DNA from: Bacteroidia bacterium
Lineage (GTDB): Bacteria > Bacteroidota > Bacteroidia > Bacteroidales > Azobacteroidaceae
Assembly: GCA_025999115.1 (NCBI GenBank)
Contig: BNWW01000009.1
Location: 1 to 47,328, forward strand
Direction of reading: 5' to 3'
Length of the DNA: 47,328 bases
Part shown: in pieces, positions 33,282-42,512 of the stretch
Layout: every line of letters starts with the position of its first letter
Numbering within the stretch: the first letter of the stretch is position 1
The notes under the pieces: generated by a model
What the model was told of the DNA's origin: nothing
The model's input: only the letters and a program-made list of their open reading frames with translations
Database searches by the model: none
Translations under genes and position numbers: made by a program

Positions 33282-35819
33282 TTATCCGCATTTGGAGTTG
33301 CCGCAATTGGTGCATCGCAAGCAACCTTCCTGATAAATTAATGTTTCCTGACCGCAGGACGGGCATTTTTGACCTTTGGCCAGTGTTCCTTCCAGAACAT
33401 ATTGTTTCAGAGCGCGCTCCACACCGTTTTTCCACGTGTTGATGTATTGGTCGTTCAATTCCAGACTTTGCACCAATTTGATGACTTGCTCTACCGGCAT
33501 CGCGTAACGCAATACACCCGAAATCAATTTGGCATAATTCCAATATTCGGGATTGAATTTATCCGACAAGCCTTCAATCGTGGTTTTGTGGCCGCGCTTG
33601 TTAGTATATTGGAAGTCGTAACGTTTGATTCCGTGTTCATCCGTGTTTTTGATAATCGTTCCTTTTGTAACATTTTTCGGAAGGAAAATTCCTTCTTCCT
33701 CATCGTTGATACCGGTAAAAATTTCGTAGGGACGACCGTTGAGCAAGCCCACAAATGCAATCCATTTTTCCTTGTTATTCTGAAATTTCACGATTTCGGC
33801 TTCCAATTCGCGCGGACGTTTGGCAACGATAACGGGCGGTTCGTAGCACTCGCAATCTTTTTCCGATTTTTTGTCAATCGACAGCAAAACACCGCCGCGC
33901 GAACCGTCGCGATACACTGTACAGCCTTTACAACCTGATTTCCAAGCTTCAATATAAAGACGATTGACTAATTCTTCGTCCACATCGGACGGTAAATTGA
34001 TAGTTACGCTGATCGAATGGTCGACCCATTTTTGTACGCGACCTTGCATTTTCACTTTTTGCAACCAATCCACATCGTTGGAAGTGGCTTTATAATAAGG
34101 AGATTGAGCGACCAATTCGTCGATTTCTTCCGGCGTATATTTTTTTGCGACGGAAAAACCTTTGGCAATCATCCAATCCACAAATTTGTGGTGGAAAACG
34201 ATGTATTCTTCCCACGAATCGCCGACTTCATCCACGTAATCGACTTTCACGGCAGTATCGTTCGGATTCACTTTCCGGCGGCGCGTATAAACCGGCAAAA
34301 AGACCGGTTCGATGCCCGACGTGGTTTGAGTCATCAGCGAGGTCGTGCCGGTGGGCGCAATCGTCAAACAAGCGATATTGCGACGACCGTATTTTTTCAT
34401 TTCCGCAATCAATTCGGGATTTACGGCTCTCAAACGGTTGATAAACGGATTTTTTTCTTCGCGGGCAAAATCGAAAATCTCGAATGCGCCGCGTTCTTTG
34501 GCCATTTCAACCGACGAACCGTAAGCTGCCAAAGCCAATGTTTTTTGAATTTCTTCCGAAAAACCGGTAGCTTTTTCCGTGCCGTAACGCAAGCCCAGCG
34601 AGGCCAACATATCGCCTTCGGCTGTGATTCCAACACCGGTACGGCGGCCTTTCAATGTTTTGGTGCGGATTTTTTGCCACAACAAACGTTCGGTGACTTT
34701 GATGTCTTTTGATTCGGGATCGGTTTCGATTTTTGCCACAATGGCATCAATTTTTTCGATTTCCAAATCAATAATATCATCCATAATCCGTTGAGCCAAA
34801 GCTACGTGTTTTTTGAATAAATCGAAATCAAAGGTCGCTTGACCGGTAAACGGATTTTTCACGTAAGAATATAAATTGATGGCCAACAGACGGCAACTAT
34901 CGTAGGGACAAAGCGGAATTTCACCACAAGGATTGGTCGAAACGGTTTTGAAGCCCAAATCGGCATAACAATCCGGCACCGATTCCTTGATAATCGTATC
35001 CCAGAACAAAACGCCCGGTTCGGCCGATTTCCACGCATTGTGAACGATTTTTTGCCACAATTCTTTGGCATTTATCTCTTTGCTGTACAACGGATCAACA
35101 CCATTTATCGGATAAGTTTGGAGAAAGGGGCGATCGTCCACCACCGATTCCATAAATTCGTCGGTAATTTTTACGGAAACATTGGCGCCCGTTACTTTTC
35201 CTTCGGTCATTTTGGCATCGATAAACGCTTCGGAATCGGGATGTTTGATAGAAACGCTCAACATCAAGGCGCCGCGGCGACCGTCTTGCGCCACTTCGCG
35301 CGTGGAATTGGAATAGCGTTCCATAAACGGCACCAAACCGGTAGACGTCAAAGCCGAGTTTTTTACCGGCGAACCTTTCGGGCGGATGTGCGACAAATCG
35401 TGCCCTACTCCACCGCGCCGCTTCATCAGCTGCACCTGTTCTTCGTCGATCTTGATGATGGCGCCGTAAGAATCGGCATCGCCATCCAAACCAATTACAA
35501 AGCAATTCGACAGCGAAGCGACTTGATAATTATTGCCGATACCCGTCATCGGGCTACCTTGCGGCACAATGTATTTAAAATGATCGAATAAATCGAATAA
35601 TTGTTGTTCGGAAATCGGATTCGGATATTTTTGTTCGATCCGGGCGATTTCGCTCGCCAAACGCCGGTGCATATCGTCCGGTGATTTTTCATAAATGTTT
35701 CCGAATGCATCTTTCAAAGCGTATTTGTTTACAAACACCTTGGCGGCCAATTCATCGCCCGTAAAATAATCCAACGAAGCCTGATATGCTTCATCAAAAG
35801 AATAAGTAACTTTTTTCAT
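33282..35819 (-). CDS. nrdJ: Adenosylcobalamin-dependent ribonucleotide reductase (class II)
   Basis: The 845-residue enzyme makes deoxyribonucleotides using a B12-derived radical, with or without oxygen. Visible: the N-side redox cysteine in VASLSNCFVIG (C106), RRGGVGHDLSHIRPKGS, the active site NPCGEIPL (N296, C298, E300), TIAPTGTTSLMTQTTSGIEP, and a C-terminal zinc-ribbon-like tail CPSCGQETLIYQEG, CTNCGNSKCG. The extra C-terminal domain (LEAEIVKFQNNKEKWIAFVG) and tail match the longer bacterial NrdJ form. No B12 riboswitch is visible in the 330 bp upstream. It heads a leftward unit with the TPR gene. Confidence 0.95.
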   Translation of the reverse strand: MKKVTYSFDEAYQASLDYFTGDELAAKVFVNKYALKDAFGNIYEKSPDDMHRRLASEIARIEQKYPNPISEQQLFDLFDHFKYIVPQGSPMTGIGNNYQVASLSNCFVIGLDGDADSYGAIIKIDEEQVQLMKRRGGVGHDLSHIRPKGSPVKNSALTSTGLVPFMERYSNSTREVAQDGRRGALMLSVSIKHPDSEAFIDAKMTEGKVTGANVSVKITDEFMESVVDDRPFLQTYPINGVDPLYSKEINAKELWQKIVHNAWKSAEPGVLFWDTIIKESVPDCYADLGFKTVSTNPCGEIPLCPYDSCRLLAINLYSYVKNPFTGQATFDFDLFKKHVALAQRIMDDIIDLEIEKIDAIVAKIETDPESKDIKVTERLLWQKIRTKTLKGRRTGVGITAEGDMLASLGLRYGTEKATGFSEEIQKTLALAAYGSSVEMAKERGAFEIFDFAREEKNPFINRLRAVNPELIAEMKKYGRRNIACLTIAPTGTTSLMTQTTSGIEPVFLPVYTRRRKVNPNDTAVKVDYVDEVGDSWEEYIVFHHKFVDWMIAKGFSVAKKYTPEEIDELVAQSPYYKATSNDVDWLQKVKMQGRVQKWVDHSISVTINLPSDVDEELVNRLYIEAWKSGCKGCTVYRDGSRGGVLLSIDKKSEKDCECYEPPVIVAKRPRELEAEIVKFQNNKEKWIAFVGLLNGRPYEIFTGINDEEEGIFLPKNVTKGTIIKNTDEHGIKRYDFQYTNKRGHKTTIEGLSDKFNPEYWNYAKLISGVLRYAMPVEQVIKLVQSLELNDQYINTWKNGVERALKQYVLEGTLAKGQKCPSCGQETLIYQEGCLRCTNCGNSKCG

Positions 35820-36080
35820 TTTTTCTTTATGACAATATTTTTTTGCGTATAGTTTACCACTACCTACTTGTGTATTTTCAGTCGGTAAAAGTATATATAG
35901 ATTTTGATTTGCGCAAGTTTTTTCTCATAAAAATTAATTGGTTTTTGATAAAGTTTTCCAAAATAAAAATTAAATCATTGGTTGTCAATTAATTAAAATT
36001 TTGATTGGATCGAAAAGTTTTCCAAAAAGTTTTTCGAGTATCAAAAAATTGTTTTTCTTAAAAAATCATTGGACACATAT
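35820..36080. other. AT-rich upstream region of nrdJ with a direct repeat
   Basis: No gene on either strand. The 14-mer AAAGTTTTCCAAAA occurs twice in direct orientation (35950-35963 and 36014-36027), 64 bp apart. On the minus strand a TATACTTTTA segment near 35890-35905 could be the -7 region of the nrdJ promoter. The repeats would be about 130-200 nt upstream of the start and might bind a regulator. Confidence 0.4.
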
Positions 36081-36122
36081 TAAAAACAAAAAACGTCAAT
36101 AGCACAATATGCCATTGACGTT
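36081..36122 (-). terminator. Intrinsic terminator ending the polysaccharide locus
   Basis: AACGTCAAT (36092-36100) and ATTGACGTT (36114-36122) form a perfect 9-bp stem around 13 nt. On the minus strand it is followed by TTTTTGTTTTTAA. It lies 28 nt after the aminotransferase stop. Confidence 0.85.
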
Positions 36123-36150
36123 AGCCGATACGAATAATATTTTCAAAAAC

Positions 36151-37365
36151 TTAATTTGCGATTGCTTCTTCCACTGCCGATATGACTGTCGCAATGACAC
36201 GGTCTATCATTTCATCCGTCATTCCATACCACACCGGCAGGGTTATTTCGCGACTGTAATTATTCCATGCTACCGGATAGTCGCTCATTTTATAAGATTT
36301 TGTCTGAAAAGCAGTTAATAAAGGCAAAGGGCGGTAATGTACGTTTACGGACACCTCTTTATCAAAAATCTTCTGGATAATCGTATCGCGCTGTTGTTCC
36401 GAACTATTTCGTATTCGCAAACAATATAAATGATACGAACTCTTTTTATTACCTGTTTCATAAACAGGAAGTTCTGCCCATTCATAGTTTTTGAAAACAT
36501 TGGAATAACGGTCGAAAATATATTTACGCGCTTTCAGTATTTCCGAATCGTATCTTTCCAATTCAATCAGACCGATAGAGGCGAGAATATCGGTCATATT
36601 CCCTTTGTAACCTGAAGTGATCACATCGTAACGCCATGCGCCTTTTTGCGTTTTTGCCAAAGCGTCTTTGTTTTGTCCGTGTAAAGTAAAGGTGTTCAGG
36701 TATTTATAAATTTCTTCATTATCAAACGGCTGTGGAAGATTTAAGGCGATAGCGCCGCCTTCGGCTGTGGTCAGATTTTTTACTGCGTGAAATGAAAAAA
36801 CCGAAATATCGGCCAAGCTTCCGGCTTTTCGCCCTTTATATTCCGCACCGATAGAATGAGCCGAATCCGACAATATCAAAATCCGGCCTAACTGCTGCTG
36901 TTCGAGGGTATCGGGTATGAAAAGCGACTTTTTTTCTTCCGCCAAAGCAAAAAGTTCGCCGTAATCACAGGGCATTCCGCCCAAATCAACCGGCATAATC
37001 GCTTTGGTATGGTGTGTAATCGCTTGGCGGATATTTTCGATTGAAATATTAAAATCGTCGGGATTGACATCCACCATCACTGGCCTTGCACCGCAATGGA
37101 CAACCACATTAGCCGTTGCGCAATAGGTATAAGCCGGGACAATTACTTCGTCGCCTTTGGTTACGCCAAACCAGCGCAAGGCCATTTCCATTCCCAAGGT
37201 ATTGGAATTGACGGCTAATGTGGCTTTATTGCCGCAATATTCCGTCAGCCGGAATTCAAATTTTTTTGTTTTCGGGCCGGTGGTAATCCAACCGGATTGC
37301 AAAGTGTCGATTACCTCATCGATGATTTTTTGGTCGATATGGGGAGGGGAAAAAGGTATTGTCAT
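36151..37365 (-). CDS. DegT/DnrJ/EryC1/StrS-family sugar aminotransferase
   Basis: The 404-residue PLP enzyme would aminate a keto-sugar nucleotide for surface polysaccharide. The family pattern is clear: FSPPHIDQKIIDEVIDTLQS and GWITTGPKTKKFE at the N-terminus, IVPAYTYCATANVV, the VMVDVNPDDFNI strand, LSDSAHSIGAEYKG, and the PLP Lys196 in FHAVKNLTTAEGG. The insertion PDTLEQQQLG near 151-160 adds a small loop not seen in most members. The substrate (4-keto or 3-keto sugar) cannot be decided, as no dehydratase gene is in view. It is the last gene before the terminator at 36081-36122, separated from the rest of the locus by a pseudogene. Confidence 0.9.
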   Translation of the reverse strand: MTIPFSPPHIDQKIIDEVIDTLQSGWITTGPKTKKFEFRLTEYCGNKATLAVNSNTLGMEMALRWFGVTKGDEVIVPAYTYCATANVVVHCGARPVMVDVNPDDFNISIENIRQAITHHTKAIMPVDLGGMPCDYGELFALAEEKKSLFIPDTLEQQQLGRILILSDSAHSIGAEYKGRKAGSLADISVFSFHAVKNLTTAEGGAIALNLPQPFDNEEIYKYLNTFTLHGQNKDALAKTQKGAWRYDVITSGYKGNMTDILASIGLIELERYDSEILKARKYIFDRYSNVFKNYEWAELPVYETGNKKSSYHLYCLRIRNSSEQQRDTIIQKIFDKEVSVNVHYRPLPLLTAFQTKSYKMSDYPVAWNNYSREITLPVWYGMTDEMIDRVIATVISAVEEAIAN

Positions 37366-37558
37366 TTTATTTTATGATTTTAAATATTGTCAAAATATGA
37401 TTCTAAAATATTCTTTTATGTTGTAATTATTTATATATTTCATATTGTAGTGTATTTTATCGGAAATACGGGCAATAAAAAGATTGTCCCAAAAAGGGAG
37501 AAAATTAAGGTCGAAAAAGCGAGACATAAATCTTTGATTTTACTATCAATCAGTTATT

Positions 37559-38460
37559 TTATGATAGCCATTTCCATACAGGAATGATTTGAATTGTTAA
37601 ACCATCTATTTTTAAAGTTTTTTCTGTTTCATAATTGATAATCAAGAGTTTATCACAGTATTTGTGCCAACTTTTGCGCCCGCCGAAGATACAATATTTG
37701 CTAAACGACTGTATGAAATGGGAGTTTTTACGCTTTCCGCCAATTTTTTCATTAGCAAACGTAGCGCAAAAATATTTTCGATATTGTGCCGTGTGGCAAT
37801 GTCTCCTAAAAATATTTTTTGATAAACACTTGTCAGATAGTCGCGTTTGGCGGCAAGCAATGCTCCTTCGGGAAAACCGCCGAAATGAAAATAATCGCCG
37901 AATTTACGCAACAGCTCCGCTCTGCCTTTGGTGGTTAAAATCGTTTTTTCATCATATAGCGTATTATTGGCTTTCAAAAATTCCTGAAAGCTGTATGGAT
38001 AGACATCAATCGTAATATATCTACCTCCAAGTGTAGTTTGAATGTCGCTACTCAACATTTTTGCATTGCTACCGGTAATATAAATGTGATGTTTGCTATC
38101 GGCAAGGCGGCGGGCAAATTTTTCCCAACCGTCGATAATTTGAATTTCATCAAGAAACAGAATTGGTTTTTTACCGTACATCTCCCAATGAATTTCGAGC
38201 AAAAGGTTCAAATCTTCAGTCTGCATACCCGAAAGCCGCTCATCTTCAAAATTGATGTAGAGCATTTCACGCCAATCTGTTCCGGAACGCAAAAGTTGCT
38301 GCATGCGCTGATAGAGCAAAAATGATTTTCCTGCACGACGAATACCCACAAAGACATAATTTCCAAATTCCTCCAAATTGAAATCTCGCTCAATTATCTG
38401 AAAATTAGAAACTTCATTCTGATTATCGGCGATAACCTCTCTAATGGTTTCTTTATTCAT
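37559..38460 (-). pseudogene. AAA-14/DUF4143 ATPase gene with internal deletion and frame change
   Basis: The first 272 codons give a P-loop ATPase: a GIRRAGKSFLLYQRM Walker A, PILFLDEIQIIDGWEKF Walker B, IYITGSNAKMLSSD, and the start of the DUF4143 part (YFHFGGFPEGALLA, PISYSRLANIVSSAG, KVGTNTVIN). Then it stops (TGA at 37644-37642). In another frame the very next bases give LLIINYETEKTL...DGLTIQIIPVWKWLS and a TAA at 37561-37559, which is the usual C-terminal end of such proteins. Thus about 100 codons of the middle of the C-terminal domain have been lost and the frame broken. A truncated 272-residue product may still be made. It interrupts the polysaccharide operon. Confidence 0.8.
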
Positions 38461-38545
38461 TATCCAATTTTTATTCTATTGACAGAACAAAAGTAGTAAT
38501 TTTTTGTTTTGTGTGCAAAATAATTTCTGAAAGTATTGCCATATA

Positions 38546-39778
38546 TCAATTTATTATGAGTTTTTTTATAGATTCTGTATATTTATTGGTTGCTATAGAG
38601 CGATTCAGGTTTTTAAGAATGAAGTTACGACCATTTTTCCCCATTTCACGACATTCTTCAGGATGATGAAAGCAATATAGAATACCATCCTTAAATGACT
38701 GCTTATCCCCTGCATGAGTAAAAATGCCAGCACGATTGTCTTCAATAATGCTTTTCAATTCATTTTCATCAAAATTGGCAATAACGGGACGTTCGGCGGA
38801 CATAATGCTCCATGTTTTACTCGGCAAAGAATTTTGTCCTGTCCCCGGTTTAGACATAATCAAACCGATATTACCCAAGCTGAAAACATGAGAAATATCT
38901 TCGTATGGTTGAAAAGGCACAATCAGCACATTTTTAATCTGCTTATTTTCAATTATCTCCAAAACTTTATTTGTATAGACCCCTCCGCCGATAAGCACAA
39001 ATTGAATGTCAGGTACTGTTCTCAATTCTTGGGCTATTTCTAACAGCATATCCATGTTTTGCGTCAATCCTATATTGCCACAATAAGTAATGTAAAATTT
39101 GGATTTATCCAGACCGTATTTTTCAAACAGTTTATTGTTTTCCCTCGAAATATCAACGACTTCATTTTCATTTACCCAATTATAAATCACTTCAATTTTA
39201 TCCGCAGGAACGCCTTTTGCCAAAATATTTTGCCGGAAATCTTCGGAAATAACAATGATTTTATCGGCATTTTTATATGTGAAATTTTCTATTTTTCTGC
39301 CTAATCGCCAGATGAATGAATTGTTGTTGGTTATACCTGTACTAACTAACGAATCGGGAAAAATATCCTGCAAGTTATAGACAAACAGGACTTTTTTGAT
39401 TTTTTTCAGCAGGGCAATCATTGCTCCTTGAATCGGCGGAGTACTGGTTGCAAATATTAAATCAATATCTTTCGCCAAACAGCCCTTTGCAAACTGCACG
39501 ATGCAACATAGCGCATAGCGTATCGCTCGAAAAACCGGATTTTTATCTTCGCGAAACATCCAAAAACGATAGATAACCATTTTTTCGTCGTAGAGCGATT
39601 CTGTTTTATGCTGCCGGTAATATTTTCGGATTTCGTCGGAAACGCCTCTCGTTGGCAACGGGACATACATTTCTATTTGGAAACCGGCGCGTATAAAATC
39701 TTCATTCCTGTTGAGGGAGAGGTAGATGCTGGCGGCGGGTTCGGGATGATAATAAGCCGGAAGAAGTAGGATTTTCAT
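38546..39778 (-). CDS. Glycosyltransferase family 4 (WbuB/WcaI-like)
   Basis: The 410-residue cytoplasmic GT-B enzyme transfers a sugar to a lipid-linked or nascent glycan. Seen: MKILLLPAYYHPEPAAS at the start, DLIFATSTPPIQGAMIALL and LFVYNLQDIFPDSLVSTG, typical of the WbuB/WcaI group, VIYNWVNENEV, the GT4 linker ITYCGNIGLTQNMDMLLEIA, and the SLPSKTWSIMSAERPVIAN donor-binding region. No membrane span is needed for function, although a hydrophobic segment lies near 85-125. It is the last gene of the tightly packed stretch 42407-38546; the gap to the neuD-like gene is 4 nt. Confidence 0.9.
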   Translation of the reverse strand: MKILLLPAYYHPEPAASIYLSLNRNEDFIRAGFQIEMYVPLPTRGVSDEIRKYYRQHKTESLYDEKMVIYRFWMFREDKNPVFRAIRYALCCIVQFAKGCLAKDIDLIFATSTPPIQGAMIALLKKIKKVLFVYNLQDIFPDSLVSTGITNNNSFIWRLGRKIENFTYKNADKIIVISEDFRQNILAKGVPADKIEVIYNWVNENEVVDISRENNKLFEKYGLDKSKFYITYCGNIGLTQNMDMLLEIAQELRTVPDIQFVLIGGGVYTNKVLEIIENKQIKNVLIVPFQPYEDISHVFSLGNIGLIMSKPGTGQNSLPSKTWSIMSAERPVIANFDENELKSIIEDNRAGIFTHAGDKQSFKDGILYCFHHPEECREMGKNGRNFILKNLNRSIATNKYTESIKKLIIN

Positions 39779-39782
39779 AAAA

Positions 39783-40448
39783 TTATTTCACCATCCGAAG
39801 AAGTTTTGCCGGATTGCCTGCCCAGATTTCGTTGTTGCCCATATCTTTGGTTAGTACCGCGCCCATGCCCAATGTCGAATAATCGCCGATACTTAAATAT
39901 TCTCTGGCTGTTGCATTCAAGCCGATATGAACTCCTGTACCAAATTTTAAATACGCGCCCACTACTGCTTGCGAAGCAATATGATTAAATTCTCCCAAAC
40001 AAGTATTATGTCCAATGGTTGCTCCTGTCATAATCAAAGCATTAAATCCAATAGTTGCATACGAAGAAATCATCACATAAGGCATTATGACAGATCCTTC
40101 TTTTATTATCGCGTCAGGGGCAACGTATGCCGTCGGATGAATGAAAGTCGCCATTTTTTCTGCACTTAAACCTAAATCATAAAATAAATCTACAAATGCC
40201 TTTCCTCCATCTGTGCGATGCAAACCAAAAAGGAATTTATATCCTTGCTCCCAATATTTTTGCACAATTGCTTTATCCTGTTTTCCAAATACCGGAATTT
40301 CCTGTAAAATATCGCCTGTATCGGCTTTGTCGTTTAAAAAACCTTCTAAAATCAAATCATTACACCCTCTGTTGTTCGCATCTTTTATGGCTTGAGCAAT
40401 AACCGTGCCGCTACCTATGCCACCGATTATTAAAATTTTTTGAGACAT
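39783..40448 (-). CDS. NeuD/PglD-family sugar O- or N-acyltransferase
   Basis: The 221-residue protein has an N-terminal Rossmann-like part (ILIIGGIGSGTVIAQAIKDA, LILEGFLNDKADTG) and a left-handed beta-helix from about residue 105 with hexapeptide repeats (AYVAPDAIIKEGSVIMPYVM; IGFNALIMTGATIGHNTCLG; FNHIASQAVVGAYLKFGTGV) and the late IWAGNPAKLLRMVK tail. This matches sialic-acid O-acetyltransferase NeuD and PglD-like enzymes. Together with the aminotransferase and the phosphoglycosyl transferase in this locus, an N-acetylation step on an amino sugar is the likeliest role. It is packed 2 nt after the CitE-like gene. Confidence 0.88.
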   Translation of the reverse strand: MSQKILIIGGIGSGTVIAQAIKDANNRGCNDLILEGFLNDKADTGDILQEIPVFGKQDKAIVQKYWEQGYKFLFGLHRTDGGKAFVDLFYDLGLSAEKMATFIHPTAYVAPDAIIKEGSVIMPYVMISSYATIGFNALIMTGATIGHNTCLGEFNHIASQAVVGAYLKFGTGVHIGLNATAREYLSIGDYSTLGMGAVLTKDMGNNEIWAGNPAKLLRMVK

Positions 40449-40450
40449 TT

Positions 40451-41344
40451 TTATAACTGTTTATTGTTTTGTAAATAATGTTTTTGTAAAATTTTTTGCG
40501 CCATTTTTACCATAGGCGGGCCGATAAATTTATTATCCTTAACAGCTACACCTTTTCCCTCTTTTACCGCATTTTCTGCCAAATCAATCATTTCTTCCGC
40601 CCAAGTAACTTCATCTTCATTTGGCGAATAATATTGATGACACAAGTGTAATTCTTTCGGATTCAAAATCAACATTCCTTCAAATCCTAATTTTTTTGAC
40701 AAGATGAGATTATTTTCCAAATCCTCCAAATCATGTACTTTAATATGTACCGTATCAATCGGAATTATTCCGCAAGCTCTCGCACCCATTGCAATTTGAG
40801 CGCGAGCCGAAAATATACTCTGACCTTCCGGATCATGCTTTCCTCCCAAGTCGGTAACAAAATCTTCGCATCCAAACGCAACTGCAACCACCCGATTCGG
40901 ACAGACGGAACAAATTTCCTGAATATTCATAACGGCTCCTGTTGTTTCAATCAAAGGAATAATTTTAAATGTTCCAACCGGATAACCTTTTTCGTATTCA
41001 ATTGTTTCCAGCAATTTGCCGAAAAAGTAAATATCTTCCCCTTTTTTACTTTTGGGATACATAAATCCGGTAATACCGGAAACCGTCAATTGATAAACAT
41101 CGCGCAAAAGTTCTCCGCTTTCCCTGTCATTTACACGCGGGAATATGGTGCGGTTTTTAAATTTTCCTTCTTCCAGATATTTTAAAATATTATCTCGTGC
41201 AATTTGTTTGTTTTCAAAAGGTTGTACCGAGTCTTCAATGTCAAACAGTAAAACATCCGCATCTATTTTTGTTGCACTGTTCATCAATCGTTCGCTATGA
41301 GCCGGCACAAACATCAAACTCCTCATTAAATAATCGACACTCAT
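40451..41344 (-). CDS. HpcH/HpaI aldolase, citrate-lyase beta-subunit-like (CoA-ester lyase)
   Basis: The 297-residue TIM-barrel enzyme matches the CitE-like group: RSLMFVPAHSERLMNSATKI, DVLLFDIEDSVQPFENK (Mg-binding Glu/Asp), the Arg in FPRVNDRESGELL, IIPLIETTGAVMNIQEIC and AVAFGCEDFVTDLGGKHD. The family splits or forms beta-hydroxyacyl-CoA esters such as malyl- or methylmalyl-CoA. It is unusual in a polysaccharide locus and is directly coupled to a MaoC-like gene (3 nt gap) and the NeuD-like gene (2 nt gap). The pair may make an acyl group for a sugar. Confidence 0.88.
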   Translation of the reverse strand: MSVDYLMRSLMFVPAHSERLMNSATKIDADVLLFDIEDSVQPFENKQIARDNILKYLEEGKFKNRTIFPRVNDRESGELLRDVYQLTVSGITGFMYPKSKKGEDIYFFGKLLETIEYEKGYPVGTFKIIPLIETTGAVMNIQEICSVCPNRVVAVAFGCEDFVTDLGGKHDPEGQSIFSARAQIAMGARACGIIPIDTVHIKVHDLEDLENNLILSKKLGFEGMLILNPKELHLCHQYYSPNEDEVTWAEEMIDLAENAVKEGKGVAVKDNKFIGPPMVKMAQKILQKHYLQNNKQL

Positions 41345-41347
41345 ACT

Positions 41348-41809
41348 TTAATTATTTTGTTTTTTTACCAATACTTTACGTCGAAACGAAAGTACATTTT
41401 CATTTTTCTGGTTAAGTACAATTGTTTCAACATAAACAATTCCCCTGTCTGTTTTTGTCTTTGATTCCCATTTATCCAACACTTTTGTTCGTGCATAAAT
41501 TGTATCATTAAGAAAGATCGGGTTAAGATGTTTGATTTCTTCATAGCCCAGATTGGCTATTGCTTTTCCGCTAATATCGGGAACCGTAAGACCAACAGCG
41601 AGTGAAAAGACCAATGTTCCAACCACCAAAATCTGTCCATGTTGATTTTTTTCGGCATAATCCAAATTGGTATGAACCGGATGGTGATTCATTGTCAATA
41701 AAGAAAATAAATTATTGTCGCTTTCAAATATGGTTTTTGACAAAACATGATTGATTTCCTCGCCGACAACAAATTCTTCATAATAGGATCCTAATTTACT
41801 TTGTTCCAT
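41348..41809 (-). CDS. MaoC-like hydratase/dehydratase
   Basis: The 153-residue hot-dog-fold protein has the hydratase features: YYEEFVVGEEINHVLSKTI, the active-site segment NLFSLLTMNHHPVHTNLDYA (the usual D-x-x-x-x-H becomes N-x-x-H around HHPVH), GQILVVGTLVFSLAVGLTVP and a late ILNQKNENVLSFRRKVLVKK strand. MaoC-type enzymes hydrate enoyl-CoA or dehydrate beta-hydroxyacyl-CoA; the nearest pattern is the mesaconyl/methylmalyl-CoA branch that works with CitE-like lyases. Its coupling to the CitE-like gene supports a joint two-step conversion. It lies 4 nt after the phosphoglycosyl transferase gene. Confidence 0.85.
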   Translation of the reverse strand: MEQSKLGSYYEEFVVGEEINHVLSKTIFESDNNLFSLLTMNHHPVHTNLDYAEKNQHGQILVVGTLVFSLAVGLTVPDISGKAIANLGYEEIKHLNPIFLNDTIYARTKVLDKWESKTKTDRGIVYVETIVLNQKNENVLSFRRKVLVKKQNN

Positions 41810-41813
41810 TTTA

Positions 41814-42407
41814 TTAATTATTTAACCGATTTATATTTTCCTTTTTTAGCACTGTTTTCAAAGTTTTCAATATGATTTTTATATCAAACAAAAAACTCTC
41901 ATGCTCTGCATAATACGCATCATTACGGTATTTCTCCATCCGCGGAATTGAATTTCGGAAATAAGCCTGACTATAACCGGTAATACCCGGACGAACGTCC
42001 ATCCGTTTGAGCATAAAATCGGTAAAAGTTGATTTATCCTTGACCGGCAATATCGGTCTTGGACCGACAATGCTCATATTGCCAGCTAAAACATTCAGCA
42101 ATTGGGGCAATTCGTCGATGCTTGTTTTTCTCAAAAACTTGCCAATCCGCGTAACACGCGGGTCGTTGTCGCTGTTGTAAGTCCCGCCGTCCGTCGTCCG
42201 AATATCCGGAGCATTCACTTTCATAGTCCGAAATTTGTACATTTTAAATTCTTTAAAATTTTTTCCGGCACGAAGCGCATTGTAAAAAACAGGGCCTCTA
42301 TCGTCGAAATAGATCAGCGGGGCGACTATTAGACCAGTTATTATTAACAATGGTAAACAAAAGAGGGCTATCAGGAAATCTAATAGTCGTTTAAATGATT
42401 GATACAT
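41814..42407 (-). CDS. Initiating phosphoglycosyl transferase (PglC/WcaJ-type bacterial sugar transferase)
   Basis: The 197-residue monotopic membrane enzyme moves a sugar phosphate from a UDP-sugar to undecaprenyl phosphate to start the repeat unit. It has one N-terminal re-entrant membrane helix (LLDFLIALFCLPLLIITGLI), FDDRGPVFYNALRAGKN, FKMYKFRTMKVNA (catalytic Asp-Glu region nearby), RKTSIDELPQLLNVLAGNMS, VGPRPILP and VRPGITGYSQ. Its short form is like PglC rather than the long WbaP type. It is the first gene of the compact stretch 42407-38546. Confidence 0.93.
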   Translation of the reverse strand: MYQSFKRLLDFLIALFCLPLLIITGLIVAPLIYFDDRGPVFYNALRAGKNFKEFKMYKFRTMKVNAPDIRTTDGGTYNSDNDPRVTRIGKFLRKTSIDELPQLLNVLAGNMSIVGPRPILPVKDKSTFTDFMLKRMDVRPGITGYSQAYFRNSIPRMEKYRNDAYYAEHESFLFDIKIILKTLKTVLKKENINRLNN

Positions 42408-42512
42408 AATTATTTTTTATCAAATAAATACACAAGAATAAATAAGCCCATAACAATGTTGTGGATACCTATATTGTGAAATGTAAGATTTATGAAGTAG
42501 TTGATTGAAGGC

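Noticed and set aside
35820..36150. Cobalamin riboswitch upstream of the B12-dependent reductase
   Set aside because: No B12-box-like sequence or matching set of helices is visible; the region is AT-rich without strong pairing apart from the terminator at 36081-36122.
37387..37587. 66-residue plus-strand frame beside the aminotransferase gene
   Set aside because: It is an AT-rich intergenic frame without a ribosome site or promoter; its right end overlaps the tail of the DUF4143 pseudogene.
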